A DNA stretch of 29,728 bases from Vitrella brassicaformis (GCA_001179505.1 CDMY01000313.1:80696-110423); one strand, 5' to 3'. Counted from the first letter of the stretch, positions 9,743 through 21,753 are shown. Translations and numbers: made by a program. Notes: generated by a model not told the origin, from the sequence alone.

Positions 9743-11554
9743 ATGGCACCACGCAACGCCCGGCGGCGGTCTGTCTGTGCTCTTTTCGTCTGTGCATATC
9801 TATCCAACGCTCTGAGGCTAAGGCGGGATGGTGCTGAAGAGAGGAGGGTGGCCTTCACGCCTGCTTTCGGCGTCAGGAGGAGGACGGCAACGCCATCCTC
9901 GAGGACACAGAACTTCTTGCGCATGGAGAGCGATGGGTGAGCAAGCAGATCTATGTGTGCTCCTGTCACTGCGTGGTTCTCTCCGGATGTGTGTGTGTGC
10001 GTGGCTTTGCAGTGGCGGTCGTCGTTCCAACGCTCACGACACGCTTGTGTCGGCTCTCAGCGCCGACGGCGGCATCGTTGTCAGGGTACGATATGTCATA
10101 GGATGAAGCAAACACAGCTTTCAGCCAGCCAGCGTGTGTGTGACATGTAGGCTGTGAGTGCCCGCAATTTAGTCCAGGATGCCCTCATTCGTCTGCAGCT
10201 GTGAGCGCAACGAGAGCACCAGGATAGGCTGGGACGACTTGCCTGTCTGTTGTGCGTTGTGGTGTGGTGTGTTCAGGTCACCCGTCCCCGCACAGGCGTT
10301 GGGAGAAGTGGCTGTCTGCAACCTTTTGCTGGCATCCGGCCTTAAGGACAGGGAACAGCTGCAGCTTACAATCGCTGGTGGGCACAGGCAGACAGACAAG
10401 GCAGACAGGATGGCGTATGGTGTAGTGATGCGTTCGGCATGCAGGCAACGGGCCCATCAGCGGCATCACGTCAATCGCTGACGGCCACGGGGACGTCAAG
10501 GCAATGCTGCAGGGGGATAGAAAGTTTACCGGACAACAAGACGGTGAGCAACCCCACAAGCACCAACCAGGACAAGGATGCCTCTCATACGGCCCCATTT
10601 GTGCAGCGAGCGGCTCTCGCGAGAAGAGCATCCGGCGGGGCATCGGTAGGGGTCAGATCCAGCTGGTGCGCAGCCATCCTGACTGGATACAGCCCTTCCA
10701 GTCCATCACAGAGATTCGCAACGTCAGCATACCCATCAATGTGGCCTTCGCACTGCTCGAGACCGAGCAGCGGACTTCTGCCATTGACGCGGGCGTGGAG
10801 GTCAGCGGGGCGCTGGTGCAGGCTGCTGCTGGGTACTATGTTGAGAGGCTGCCGGACGCGTCAGAGGAGACTTTGCAAAGAGTGGAAGAGAACCTGAAGG
10901 TGATGATGCGCACACACGGGCACACACACTCATCTGGTGCATGTGTGTGTGTGTGTGTGTGTGGTCAGGGGTTGAAGAACGATTCCCTCTCAACACTGTT
11001 CCGAAGCGGCCTCACGGCGCCCGACCTGGTTGACAGGATCCTTGAAGGCGTCGGCGTAATGCACGGCACCTACTCGACTGGCGCGCCGTCATACAAGTGC
11101 TCATGCTCACCGGAGCGGTTCCTCTACCGATTAAAGGCGCTTCCGCGCCCCGAGCTGGAGCAGATCATCCTCAAACAGGAGATCCTCGAGATGACGTGCG
11201 CTTTCTGTGGGGAGGTGAGCCATGACCCACACAGCACAGCACAGCACACCCTCCCTCCCTCCCTCTGTATGTCTCTTGACTACTGGCCGACCGTCATGTG
11301 TGTGGTGTCTGCAGGTCTACCACATCTCATGGGATCGTGTGAGGAAGCTACTCGACATCAGCGAGCAGGAGAACGAGTTATGGAGAGAGGAGGCCCCCCC
11401 ACTCGCCAACGGCACCATCAGCCCACGGCCTTCGCCGTCGTCCGAGGCGTCGTCAGCGATAGCCTCGTCGCTGCGGCTTGCATCGCTCAACAGAGAGAGG
11501 GAGGAGCAGGGGAGGCTGGGGGGCGGGGGGGATGGTGCTGATGACACGGCGTAG
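9743..11554 (+). CDS. hslO: Hsp33-type redox chaperone, probably plastid-targeted
   Basis: Eight exons (9743-9936, 10013-10085, 10151-10200, 10277-10377, 10445-10543, 10607-10899, 10969-11214, 11315-11554) join in phase to 431 residues. The Hsp33 core begins DTLVSALSADGGIVVR, then LSPVPAQALGEVAVCNLLLA, LASGLKDREQLQLTIAGNG, LLETEQRTSAIDAG and RLPDASEETLQRVEENL. The zinc-binding redox switch is intact: KCSCS, 30 residues, then TCAFCGE, a CxC-X30-CxxC pattern. Oxidation of this site activates Hsp33 as a holdase for unfolding proteins. The leader has Arg residues, a hydrophobic core (SVCALFVCAYLSNALR) and a basic Ser/Thr region (TPAFGVRRRTATPSSR), matching a signal peptide plus transit peptide for a complex plastid. 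ATG 9725 is an alternative start. The Ser-rich tail after WREEAPP is extra relative to bacteria. Confidence 0.9.
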
Positions 11555-12696
11555 GTGGAGAGGTCGATGGGTGTGCGCCTGGGAATGAAGCGAGAGACTT
11601 GTCGAGGTCGGTTTTTCGGTGGATGTGTGTGGTGTGTGCGAGGCACGCTTGTCTTGTGTGGGGAGTGATGAGAACCTTTTGTGTGAGTGAGAAGAGACCT
11701 GGTGCCTTTCTCCATAGATCATGGTTACACACGGACAAGACAAGACGAGTCGAATTGCAGCACACACACACACACAGAGAGACAGACATGCCAACACAGG
11801 GGGCCAATGGCCGGCAGTTCGGGACGAATTAAAGCACGTCTGGACTCACTCAACGAACAAACCTGACACACACACCACACACACTCACACACACAGCCGT
11901 GCACTGAATGGATGAATTGTTCTCGCACCAACCATCATACACACAACAGGGCGGGCACAAACATGACTTCCGTTGAAGTGCTCTTGTCAAGGCTAGGCAA
12001 AGCAAGGCAAGGCAAGATAGCTCTTGCCCATGGCATCATGGTGTGGGTGGGGGTCTATCCGTCTTACAGACGCCGCCCGACGCGACGTGCAGGGCCATCC
12101 TGCAATGTGGCAAATGGTCCTGCACATCACAGCAAGCGACCTCAGCAAACCGGACAAAAACACCCCACAACGAAGGGAGGATCGCAGGCACCCATACAGG
12201 AGAGTGAGGTAAGCAAGAAGCATGGGTGCGGTGCATCGTACACGCAACCGCCGCTTGATGTGATCCACGCATCCATCAATCGCTGTGGTAAATCAAATCG
12301 CGAGGGAGGGAGGACGGTGCTGGTATGTGGGCAGCCTCCCCCGAGACGGGCCTCTTCCACACATCGCCATGTGCGAAAGATAAGCGTCTCGGTGAGGCCA
12401 ACTACACACCGACACCATTCCCCCCCATCACATTTGCACGACTGCACGCCAACCACTTGTTACACATCTAGCCGCGACACATGATCTCACTCACAACGGG
12501 GCAAACACAAGACGTCAGGCCACCAATAAGCGACATGATGCCAGCCAAACAAGCACCCACACATACATACAAGTTGGTAGTGTTACATACAACGTGCAGC
12601 ACCAGGCAGCGCAGCTACGTCCGTCCGTCTGCCTGTCTGTCTGTCTGTCTGTCTGTCTACGCCCTCCATCTGTCTGTCTGCTCTGTCTAAGTCTAT
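11555..12696. other. Convergent 3' intergenic region without a clear gene
   Basis: This 1.1-kb stretch lies between the stop of Hsp33 (plus) and the stop of HID1 (minus). It is rich in CACACA and CAGACA repeats and includes a CTGT tract at 12621-12659. One frame of 190 codons (11912-12484, plus) is open but of unconvincing composition, with many His/Thr residues from repeats. Confidence 0.55.
12621..12659. repeat. (CTGT)n microsatellite
   Basis: CCGT/CTGT tetranucleotides are repeated about nine times just downstream of the HID1 stop, in its 3' flank. Confidence 0.85.
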
Positions 12697-15600
12697 CTAC
12701 TGGTTGTTGATGATGATGAGCCGGATCTTGCGCCAATCGAAGAGAGCCAGGCTCTGCGAACGGGAGAAGATGATGCCCTGACACACACGTAGACACACAC
12801 ACACACACACACACACACAATGGACGAATGAGCATCCCCCCCCATCTCTCTCTCCCTCCCTCTGTGTGCGTGATGCACTCACCCACATATACGATGTGAA
12901 CCACAGGGCGGTGTAAGCGTTCTGCTGGTAGTTGCGGATGATGATTGGGTGGGGCACGGGCAGCAGCCCCACCATGGTGGTCTTCTGCAGGTAAGACAGC
13001 ACCTCCGTCTGGTCGGTCAAACCCTTCTCCTGACACAAATCCTCAACCTATCTCACACACACAGCCATTCTCTCTGTGGATTGATGGGTGGCTGGCTGGA
13101 TGGATGGATAGATACTTGTGGCAGCAGGCACTGGATCAGTCGCGAGATGGTCTGGAGCGGCAGCTTGGACTTCCAGTCGTTGAACCACTCGGGCGTGGGC
13201 TGCCACTGAGACAGACACACACACACACACACACACAGAGACAGACAGACAGACAAACACCATGCGGAAACGGCCAACCGTGCCCCCAGCCACTCTGCTC
13301 GCACACCTCGTTTGTAGGTGCTCCCTCTTCACGTGGAGGGGTCTGGCCCGACGCACCAGCCGACGTGTGATCGCCCGGATCTACACACACAGCACACACA
13401 CAGACGGGTCGGTCTCCTTCCATCGTCACCCATCCACCCACCGGCCCACCCACCTGATTGCGGCACACCGTTCCTCGGCGCCTCCCCATTGGCCACAACA
13501 CCACCACCACCACCGCCACCACCACCGCCGCCACCAGCGGCGGTCTGCTGCTGCTGTGACGATGGCGTCGGCGTGGCCCCGGCCACTCCGTTGACCTCTC
13601 CGCCTACGACGGCGCCTTCTCCCCCCTCCCCCCCTTCGGTGGCCTGCGACGAGGCCTTCTTGAGGAGCTTGGTGGGGAATGAGAGGTTCTGGAGATTCAT
13701 GAAGGTGTCCTTCTGACGCAGGATGGCGTAGACGAGCTTCTGGTTGCCCTGCATTGCGTGTATGGGAACGGAGAGAGACGCTTCACGTGTGTGGAGGGCT
13801 GGTGTGTCTGGGCATGTGGCTTGCCTCGTATTGGTATTGGATGAGGTTGTTGAAGGTGTCGAGGAGGAAGAACAGGTCGTGGTAGTGATACGGCGCCTGC
13901 AGGGCAGACACACAGATCGCAATGCATGGTTCTGTGTGTCTGCGATTGATTCTGCGTTCGTGTCTGTGGTGACCTTGAACAGCCACTGCGGTTTGCTAAA
14001 CCGGTCAAGCAGCCGCAGCAGCTGGATGCAGCTCTCTAGACAAAACCCCTTGATGTAGGCAGATCTACACCGCACACACACACACACACAAAAGACAGAC
14101 ACACCACATGGTCTCCCACCTGGCCAACCCACCCCTCAGCCCACTCACATGTTGCACATGACGGTAAGCAGCATGTCGATGAGGGCATCGTTCGTGGGAG
14201 ACGTCTTCTGACACAGCCCCCCACACACAGACAGACAGAGAGACAGACAGAGACAAAAGGGCCAACCATAGCACGCCACAAGGGACCACACCGAGCCCAT
14301 GTCCTGGATGCGCCCACCGAGCTGTCGACGACCACTCTGTGGATGACGAGCACCAGCAGGTCGGCGTGACACCCCTGGAACAGAGGAATGTCCAGTGGCA
14401 ACTTCTCCAAAAAAACCTCGTTCAGCCGAACCGCGAAGTCACGCTCTGCATGTATGTGAGTGTCCCGAAACACACAGACACAGACACAGAGACACAGACA
14501 CACATGTGCACCGGCGCATGAAGGGGGAAAGGTCAGCGAGTGCACACCTGAGCTGAGGACGAGCAGGATGAACGAGCACATGTGCAGGAGGCCCACTTTG
14601 GAGGGGCCCCCCTGTGTGTCGGCTCTGCTGAGGTGCGAGTCCAGCAGCAGGAAGACCAGCGGCACCAGCAGCTTGTTGGAGTTGAGACGGCTTGTGATGC
14701 GCCGCAAAAACGTCTGCACACAGGAAACGGCATGCGGCCGAAAGATGTATGTGTGTGTCTGGTGTGCGTGTGGGTATGGGCACACAGACGGACCGGGTTG
14801 GCAGTGATGAGGTGCCAGAGAAGGATGAGGGCCTCTTGGTGGAATGGCACCTGTCCCACACACAAGGCAAGGAAGAATGTGACAACACTCTGTGCTGTGC
14901 TGTGCTGTGCTGTGCTGTGATTGCGTCACATTGCTCACCGCCTTGACAGAGTTTGGCAGGTAAGTGTTCCTGGACTGGTGGACCGTGTTGAGGATGCGCA
15001 CCATGCCGTCGAAGATGAGGTCGATCTCGCTGTCCTTCTTGATGCCTGACACACACATACACACACACACACCCAGACACCCCGATGGATGCATGTGTGT
15101 GTGTCGTCCGGCCTTCTTCCGCCGAAGCGGAGTACCTGCCAGCATAGTGCGGTAGACGTTCCTCACATTCCTCTCCAGGCTGCCGTCTTGAACCTCCTCA
15201 TCTACACACACGCACACGACACACACATGGTGCACACACAGTTGCCCGTGTTGTTTCCCGTGGTGAGGGCGTGGCGTACATGTGATGTGTGCGGCTCCGT
15301 TCTGGTCGCCACTGCTGGTGGCGGCGTGTGACGGGGTCTGCGGTGCGGGTGCGTGGGGGTCCACTGATGTGGACGACATCTGGTTGGGCGGGGCCATGCC
15401 CGTGTTGATGCCTGTGCACACACACACAGAGACACACACACACACAGAGATGAGGCGAGAAACCCCCCATTGTCTGTGTGTGTAGGGGGGAGCGGAGCTA
15501 CCTTGTGCGTCTTGTAGGAAGACCTGAGGGTTGAAGTCCATGAGCACATTGAGCACCTGCAGTGAGGTGTTGACGAGGTCCTCCTCCTCAGTGCCGGACA

Positions 15601-16246
15601 ACAGGCTCGTGTACGGCAGCCCCTGAGTGATTGATGCACCATCAGAGGGGGAGAGAGGGAGAGGGAGAGGGAGAGGGAGAGGGAGAGATGGCGGGACTTT
15701 CCTCCCTCCATCTGAAGGGGCTGCTTACGTATCCGAGTGAGCTTACATAGCCTGAAGGATTGTAGGTGAACACAGTGCTCATCAACGAACAAAACAGATT
15801 GGCTGCAGGGAGGACAGAGAGCACACAAAACCCTCAATGCCATGTGCAGCAGATCCATTCACCCGCCACCCACAGCACCCCACTCACCAGTGTAAGGGAG
15901 GTCTCCTGCAGTGAAACTCCTCAGCCACGGGGGCAGTATCTGCTGGTACTCGTCGATGGTCTGGTACAGCGGCCCGCTCAGACACATGAGCAGACAACGC
16001 AACACCTGCACACCCACAAATAGCCCGTGCAAACACACACCTTGACGCACACAGCGCAAGTCTGCTGAGTGAGTGCTCAGGTGGTTTGGCTGACCTCCGT
16101 GCGTGTCTTGTAGATCTGCGCCGACGAGACGACGGGGAGCTCCTTGGCGGTGCCGATGCCGCCCTTCCAGATGAAGCGTGTATCCACCTTGTGCTTCGGC
16201 AGTGGCTGCACAACACGCCCACACACACACATGGCCATCTTCCTCG

Positions 16247-16277
<31 letters not shown>

Positions 16278-17307
16278 CGTCTGTGTGTGTGCGTCTGTGT
16301 GTGTTACTTCGGTTTCTCCGATCATGACGCCGGGCGCAACGCAGCAGAGGTTCTTTAGGAACAGGAACCGCATCAAACCCGACAGCAGCTGAAACAGACA
16401 ACACAACAAACACGACACAACAGACAGACAGGACACATTGGCCTTGTTGCGCTATCCCTCCTGCCGTCCTTTGCTGTTATACCTCGTTTCCGATGATCAT
16501 GTTGGGGTCTTCGGGAGCCTTGGCGGGGCCCTTCTCGCCTCCCTCCTGTCACCCACACAGACAGGGAGTGTGTCATTCGTGTGCCAGTACCCAGGCCGTC
16601 CGCTCCTTACATCTGCCGTGGCCGCTCTATCGGCAGCAGCAGGGGCGTCTTGTGTGGTGGTCGCCTTGTAGCCTCCCGGCGTCCAGAAGAGGGTGTGCAC
16701 AAACTCTGAACACGCCCACACGCCACACCCCCGTTGACAAAAGACGAGGTGCTGGTCTTGGTCTTGGTCTTGATGAGATGCATACCGTCGTTTAGGTCTT
16801 CGAGCATGAAAGGCATGAGCCTGGTGAGCAGCCGCACGCAGCTGACGGCCACCGTCACGAGGTTGCCGGGCAGCGCGCTCGTGCTGCCCACGTGGTTCAC
16901 CTCCCGCATCATCTCAACTAGCTGATGGACGGATGGATGCACTCAGACATCAACAGAGGGGTGCCTGCCTTCCTGCCTGCCTGCCTGCCAGCATATGTGT
17001 GTTCCTGTGGCGTGGCGCATCTATCCACCTTTCGGAAGAGGCACGCTGTGTTGTGCGGCTTCTCGGCCTTCATCTTCCGCACGTCGTCGGGGTTGATCAG
17101 CTCAAACACGTCGTCGATGCCGATGCTCGCGCCGAACAGACCCTTCCAAAACTGCAACCGCCCACACACACACACGCGGAGGGCCCGTGGTGCACACTGA
17201 CAGATCTGGCCAGATCTCCGCACCTCGTCATCGTCGTATGAGACGTCCTCCGAGACCAGCTTGTCCACGTGGTCCCGGAACACGGCGCGGCTGTCCGAGT
17301 TCCCCAT
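12697..17307 (-). CDS. HID1: HID1 homologue (Golgi-associated trafficking protein), complete
   Basis: Twenty-four exons join in phase to about 850 residues, near the size of animal HID1. The start MGNSDSR fits an N-myristoylation site (Gly2, Ser6), as in known HID1. Collinear family segments follow: DDVFELINPDDVRKMK, LVTVAVSCVRLLTRLMPFML, GLPYTSLLSG, LPNSVKAVPFHQEALILLWH, VGLLHMCSFILLVLSSERDF, VRLNEVFLEKLPLDIPLF, FNNLIQYQYEGNQKLVYAIL, WQPTPEWFNDWKSKLPLQTI, EKGLTDQTEVLSYLQ and GLLPVPHPIIIRNYQQNAYT, then YMWGIIF. HID1 acts at the trans-Golgi in secretory-granule formation in animals. Exon 20 (13748-13454) encodes a run of 13 glycines. The intron after QYQYE uses a GC donor (GAG|GCAAGC, 13824-13823). 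Exon 9 has two in-frame donors, after 15747 or 15729, giving a 6-residue difference. The gene is divergent from TMC. Confidence 0.95.
12792..12819. repeat. (CA)n microsatellite in last HID1 intron
   Basis: A CA run lies beside the 3' splice site of the final HID1 intron (acceptor at 12778-12780). On the coding strand it reads as a GT tract. Confidence 0.85.
15645..15688. repeat. (GGGAGA)n tract in HID1 intron
   Basis: A hexamer GGGAGA repeat of about seven units reads as a CT-rich tract on the coding strand. It lies in the intron between the VFTYNPSGY and GLPYTSL exons, directly before the acceptor. Confidence 0.85.
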
Positions 17308-17516
17308 CGAGACGAACGAACGAACCGCCGCTCACGAAGCAAGTTCTACAAGCCGTGCGTCAACAGCACCGAGCAAAGATCTGCTTCGGCACGGTGCCCC
17401 GGACGTTAGTGCCCCGCGCACAAAGCGCAGCTTTGCTGGCGAAAAGCTCGCCAAAAAGCGCGCGTCTCGACTTCTGCGCATCCGCGCCTTCTCGCCGTCC
17501 CTTCTCCGGCACTACG
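17308..17516. promoter_or_regulatory. Divergent promoter region, HID1 / TMC
   Basis: Only 209 bases separate the HID1 start codon (minus) from the TMC start codon (plus), so both 5' untranslated regions and promoters must fit here. The stretch is GC-rich, begins with GAACGAACGAAC and has no long repeat tract, unlike most non-coding DNA in the window. The role is inferred from position. Confidence 0.55.
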
Positions 17517-20500
17517 ATGTACTATCAGCCTGCCCCTGGTGACATATCGGTGCCCGACGAAGGTGCCAGCTTCAGCAACGTCTTTCATCAGCACAACTCT
17601 GATGCGCCCATCAACGGCGCCCATGTGGTAGGACAAAGACGAACGACCGCAGCGGCGCATCCAGCAATGAAACTGTCATGACTCAATTTGCCATATGCAG
17701 GTGGACGACGCCATCAACCAGCTGCAGAAGCAAATCGGTACGATGTGTCTACACATGGAGACCGCGTCCTCTGCAGAGAGAGAGATCCATGCCATTTCCT
17801 GTCTGTCCTGTTGCTGCATCACGTGTATGCAGGCAAAGAGCTGCGTGAGATCACCGTGCATGACCTCCTGGACAAGGCCAAGATGGAGCCGGAGCAGCAT
17901 CGCTTCGACAGGCCGGTGCCCGGGGAGGTGCCGACGTCGTTTGCGGCGCCGTCAGAGGAGGTGCTGCGGCTCTCTGAGAACCTCACGAGGCAGAGCGCCC
18001 AGCAGAAGAGACTCAGAGGTAGATGCGATGCGGCATGGATGGCTCAATTCACCTCCTCAGCAGGCCGTCGTGTGTTGGTGCATTGCAGATGATGTGAGGA
18101 AGAGGGAGCAGACGATTGAGACCCTTCGGCGAAAGGTCAACCACTACGAGGATCAGCTCAAGAAGGCAAACAATGCTCGGACCAAGTAACCAAGGAAGAG
18201 AAGAGCGGGTGAGATCCCCATCCATGTCTCCCTCCCTTTGTTGTCGCGTGTGGGTGGGCATGGCAGGTGGAAAGAAGAGAAAGACGACATCCAGACTCAG
18301 CTCAAGAAGGCCGAATATGACAAAAGTACACGAGACACAAAGGGAGGGACAGAACCGACCGTCCACCTCTGGGGGCATGTTGTGGCCTGTCTATCAGGCG
18401 ACCTGGAGCGTCAGCTGGAGCAATTGAAGCTCCAGCAGGAAACCGGCCCGGCCCAGCTGGAGAGGATGCCTAGCACCACATCGTCGGCAGCCTCCCCCGG
18501 CGCACAGATGCTCCTGGCAGGGTTGGAGGCCAAGGCACGGCCGAAAGCTCGGGCAGGCTTCGGGATGGGCGCGTTGGACATTGACCTGCTGGGAGGTACG
18601 CTCTATGTCGAGCCGCCATATGGCGATTGACTGGATGTCTCGTTTGCAGAGGGGGAGGAGTTGAAGGTGTCGGAAGACCGAAAGCGGAACCCCTGCATGA
18701 TGTGTTGTCACCAGTGAGTGAAGGAGAATGGATGGAGAGGACAAAGCAGAGGTGTCTGTCTGTGCGGGTGTCAGGTTTGCAAAAGCAGCGAGATGGGTGC
18801 TTCGGAAGCTGCCGTTCAAAACGGGCGTCCAACGCATTACGAGAAGATATGGCGACACATTCGGATCTTTCTTTGCTTTTCTGCGGTGGGTGTGTGCGGA
18901 CGTCAAGGGCGGTTCCACTCGTTCATCCTTTGTCTGTGTGTCTATAGATTTTTGTTTTTGACGTCGATCCTCCAGCTGTGTGTGCACCTGCCTCTGTTGT
19001 TGCCGCAGCTGTACCTTCGCCTCTTTGACAACCTCAAAATGTGCGGCCTCAGCCCATGCATCCTGGTGTACAGCGCCTTCCCGAATAGCGGGGCCACCAG
19101 CATCACATACGTCTCGGTGGTGCTCATGAGCGTCATTGTGGTGCTCTCGCTATCTCTCCGGTGAGCTGGTGAGAGAACAAAGAAGGAGAGAGCAAGGCCG
19201 GGTGCATGCCTCTGTGTGTGTACGTGGCTGGGTGGTAGGCAGTGGGTGGCCTTTGATCATGTGTATCAGTACTCCCAGCTGTTGGAGGAGACGTCGGGGG
19301 ACAAGAAAAAATATTCCAAAGTGCTGCTCACGGCTTTCGACATCAACACGGGGTGAGTGCGTGAGAGGCGAGACAAGCATCCGCCTATACCGCATCTCTT
19401 TTTCCCACAGCAACCATGATGATGCGACGAGCTTTGCAAGGTCGGTGGCGATCCAGTTGGGTGTGCTGCTCTACGAAGATGAAGTTAAGCGGAGGAATGC
19501 CGAACGCACCTTCTCTGATAAGGTACGTGAAATGGCCGTAGAAGGCCATTTCTCAGCTGTCGTTTGTCTGAATGCATCAGCTGCTGCTTTACTGCCGTCG
19601 CGCGTTGGGAATCCTGATCAACATTGCCTTCATCGGCGTCGCCTGGACCATCATCATATCTGTGACCTTGTTTCAGAAACAGATACGCACGTGGCTCTCG
19701 AGCAGGTGAGGAGAGCACCGACCATCCACAAAGCTGAATGCCAGCATTTGTGCTGCTCGGTGCCCTTCAGCACCCCATTCCGTAGCGTGAGTGGGCTGGC
19801 TCCCTCGGTGACGGTGTCGGTCATGGGTTTCGCCTTCCCACAAGTCACAACGCTGATTACCGCCTATGAGAAGTGGGCGCCGTCGTCGCGTCTCAAGCAG
19901 ACAATGTGGCGCCTCTACTTTGGTCACCCCACAAGAAGGATGCCTGCACCCATGTCTCCTCTCATTTGGAGCCTCTCTCTCTCTCGCCGTCAGGTCGTGT
20001 GTTGAATGTGGCATTGGTCACGGCACTCAACTTTGAGATGGTATACTCCCGAGCCCTGTTCACTCAGTCGTCCACGTCCACCATCGAGTGGGACGAGGAG
20101 ACATACCGCTGCAGGGAGGACCAGGCGGCCGTGTCGCTGCTCTCGCTCGTCGCAACCGACTTCGCATTCACGAAGCTCGCCTTCACGGGATATCTCACCT
20201 ACCTGTACCTCACGAAGCGTGTGTTTGGTCTTCGTGGCGAGGAGCAGCGTGCGATGTGGCGGCCCAAGTTCGATGTGGCCAAGAATGTGGTGCAGGTTAT
20301 CTACACGCAGTCGCTCATCATCTCTGCCATGGTGATTGCTCAGCAACACAGAGACACGGACAGGGAGGGAGAAGGGCGGTGTGTGGGTGTTGTGCAGCCT
20401 TTCTGCCCGTTCACTGCTCTGTTTGCGCCCGTCATCCTCTTTGTGGACTTCAAGTGGTTCACGTTTGTCTTTCTGAAGCTCTGCAAACGGCCGCAGACCA

Positions 20501-21477
20501 ACCTTTCCTCTCAGGCAAGCAGCATGCAACGGGGGGTACATGATACCCGATCGTCTCTCTCTCTCTCTGTCTCTCTCTCATGGTGCGTGCAGGACATTGG
20601 TGTATTCATCATGCGCCTGTTCGCTCTCTCGTGTGTGCTGTTTGGCGTGCTGACCTATTTCTTCCTCTCACTGGAGTTCCCACATGAAGAGGGCTGCGGC
20701 CCATTTGATACACGTGAGCGATCACGGCCCTGACAAGGAACCAAAAATCCACGCCATTTGTCAGCACTATCTCGCTTGTCTCGCTTCTCTCTCTCTATCT
20801 CTCTCTCTCTGTGTGTGTGTGTGTGTGTGTATGTGTGTATCCGTCAGGCACCCGCGCGATCGCAGTCATGGAGAACGCCTTCAAGACAGGGTGGGTCTCG
20901 TGCCTCTGTCTCCCTCGTGCCTGCGCCACTCGTGTGTGTGCATCGCTTCTCCTCCTTTGTTTTTCAGTTTTCCGCTGTTGTGGACGATCCTGACGAGTGT
21001 GATTCTGTACACTGCTCTCGCGGCAGTGCTGATTCTGCTGCTGGTGTTCCAGCTCAACAAGATCAACGCATACCGCACTTACCTCCTGGACCAGCACCTC
21101 TTCAGCAGCAGACAAATCGAGGTACGTACGGCTGGAGGAGTGCATGGCAGTCCAACCATTACGTGTCCGTCTGTTCCTTCCTCTGCAGGTGCTGCAAAAG
21201 GAAGTGACCAAGCTGTCCAAGCAGCTCTCCGTTCTCAAGAAACGGTGAGAGAGCTATCGACCACTGCTGCTGGTGTCATGTCTCTTTATGAGTGTATTTG
21301 CTTATCAGGTTTGCCCGTGCGAGAGAGGAGATGCAATCTGAGGGCTCAGAGGGCGAAACAAGCTTCGCGCCCACACCTTCGGTGCACAGTCGAGCATCGT
21401 CCGTGGCCGTCCCACGGAAGTCGGTGCGCATTGATGCGGACAGAGCAGCGCAAAGCGACAACAGGGCGGACCCATAA
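17517..21477 (+). CDS. TMC-family (transmembrane channel-like) protein, complete
   Basis: Twenty exons join in phase to 865 residues. Residues 1-250 are soluble and helical (INQLQKQIGKELREI, ETLRRKVNHYEDQLKKANNA, EEKDDIQTQLKKAEY), likely coiled coil. About nine to ten hydrophobic segments follow, including FLFLTSILQLCVHLPLLLPQ, LGILINIAFIGVAWTIIISV, PFTALFAPVILFVDFKWFTF and WTILTSVILYTALAAVLILL. The TMC signature region reads YRCREDQAAVSLLSLVATDF near residue 566, with Arg replacing the usual Trp of CWE(T/D). KFDVAKNVVQVIYTQSL and CGPFDT also match the family. TMC proteins form mechanosensitive or leak cation channels in animals; the role here is unknown. The exon 15 donor is either GC at 20515 (CAG|GCAAGC) or GT at 20536; both keep frame. 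The last four exons are duplicated downstream. Confidence 0.93.
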
Positions 21478-21636
21478 GAGTTGCAGTATGTCTGTCGTGT
21501 TGGACACTGCATGGACGTGGCTTCCCATCGATGGTGAAAGCATTAATTATGTGACTGCATTGCAGCTCAACAGCAAAGGAATGGCATTTTAAAGTCTCTT
21601 TGATTGAAGCCGTCCATAAGGATATCGCTTCGCATG
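20785..21636 (+). repeat. Tandem duplication, copy 1 (last four TMC exons)
   Basis: This block starts in the CT/GT tract before the acceptor of TMC exon 17, covers exons 17-20 and the stop, and continues about 160 bases past it. It matches 22762-23600. The left breakpoint lies inside the dinucleotide tract, so the copy keeps the branch/polypyrimidine region and the acceptor. Confidence 0.92.
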
Positions 21637-21719
21637 GGTGAATGTCTGCCTGTATGTGTGTGTGTGAGGCTGTCTATCTGCCACACACACACACACAGAC
21701 ACACACACAGACACACACA

Positions 21720-21753
<34 letters not shown>

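Noticed and set aside
11912-12484. 190-codon open frame on the plus strand
   Set aside because: The composition is dominated by His/Thr/Arg from CACA repeats, no motif or splice support is visible, and it lies in a convergent 3' intergenic region.
14884-14921. TGTGC(T)GTGC pentamer repeats that could suggest a structured RNA or a CRISPR-like array
   Set aside because: This is a short simple repeat inside a HID1 intron without spacers.
13136-15601. Very long minus-strand open frames inside HID1 (up to 521 codons)
   Set aside because: They read through introns as THTHTH/CVCVCV repeat peptides. The phase-joined exons match HID1 instead.
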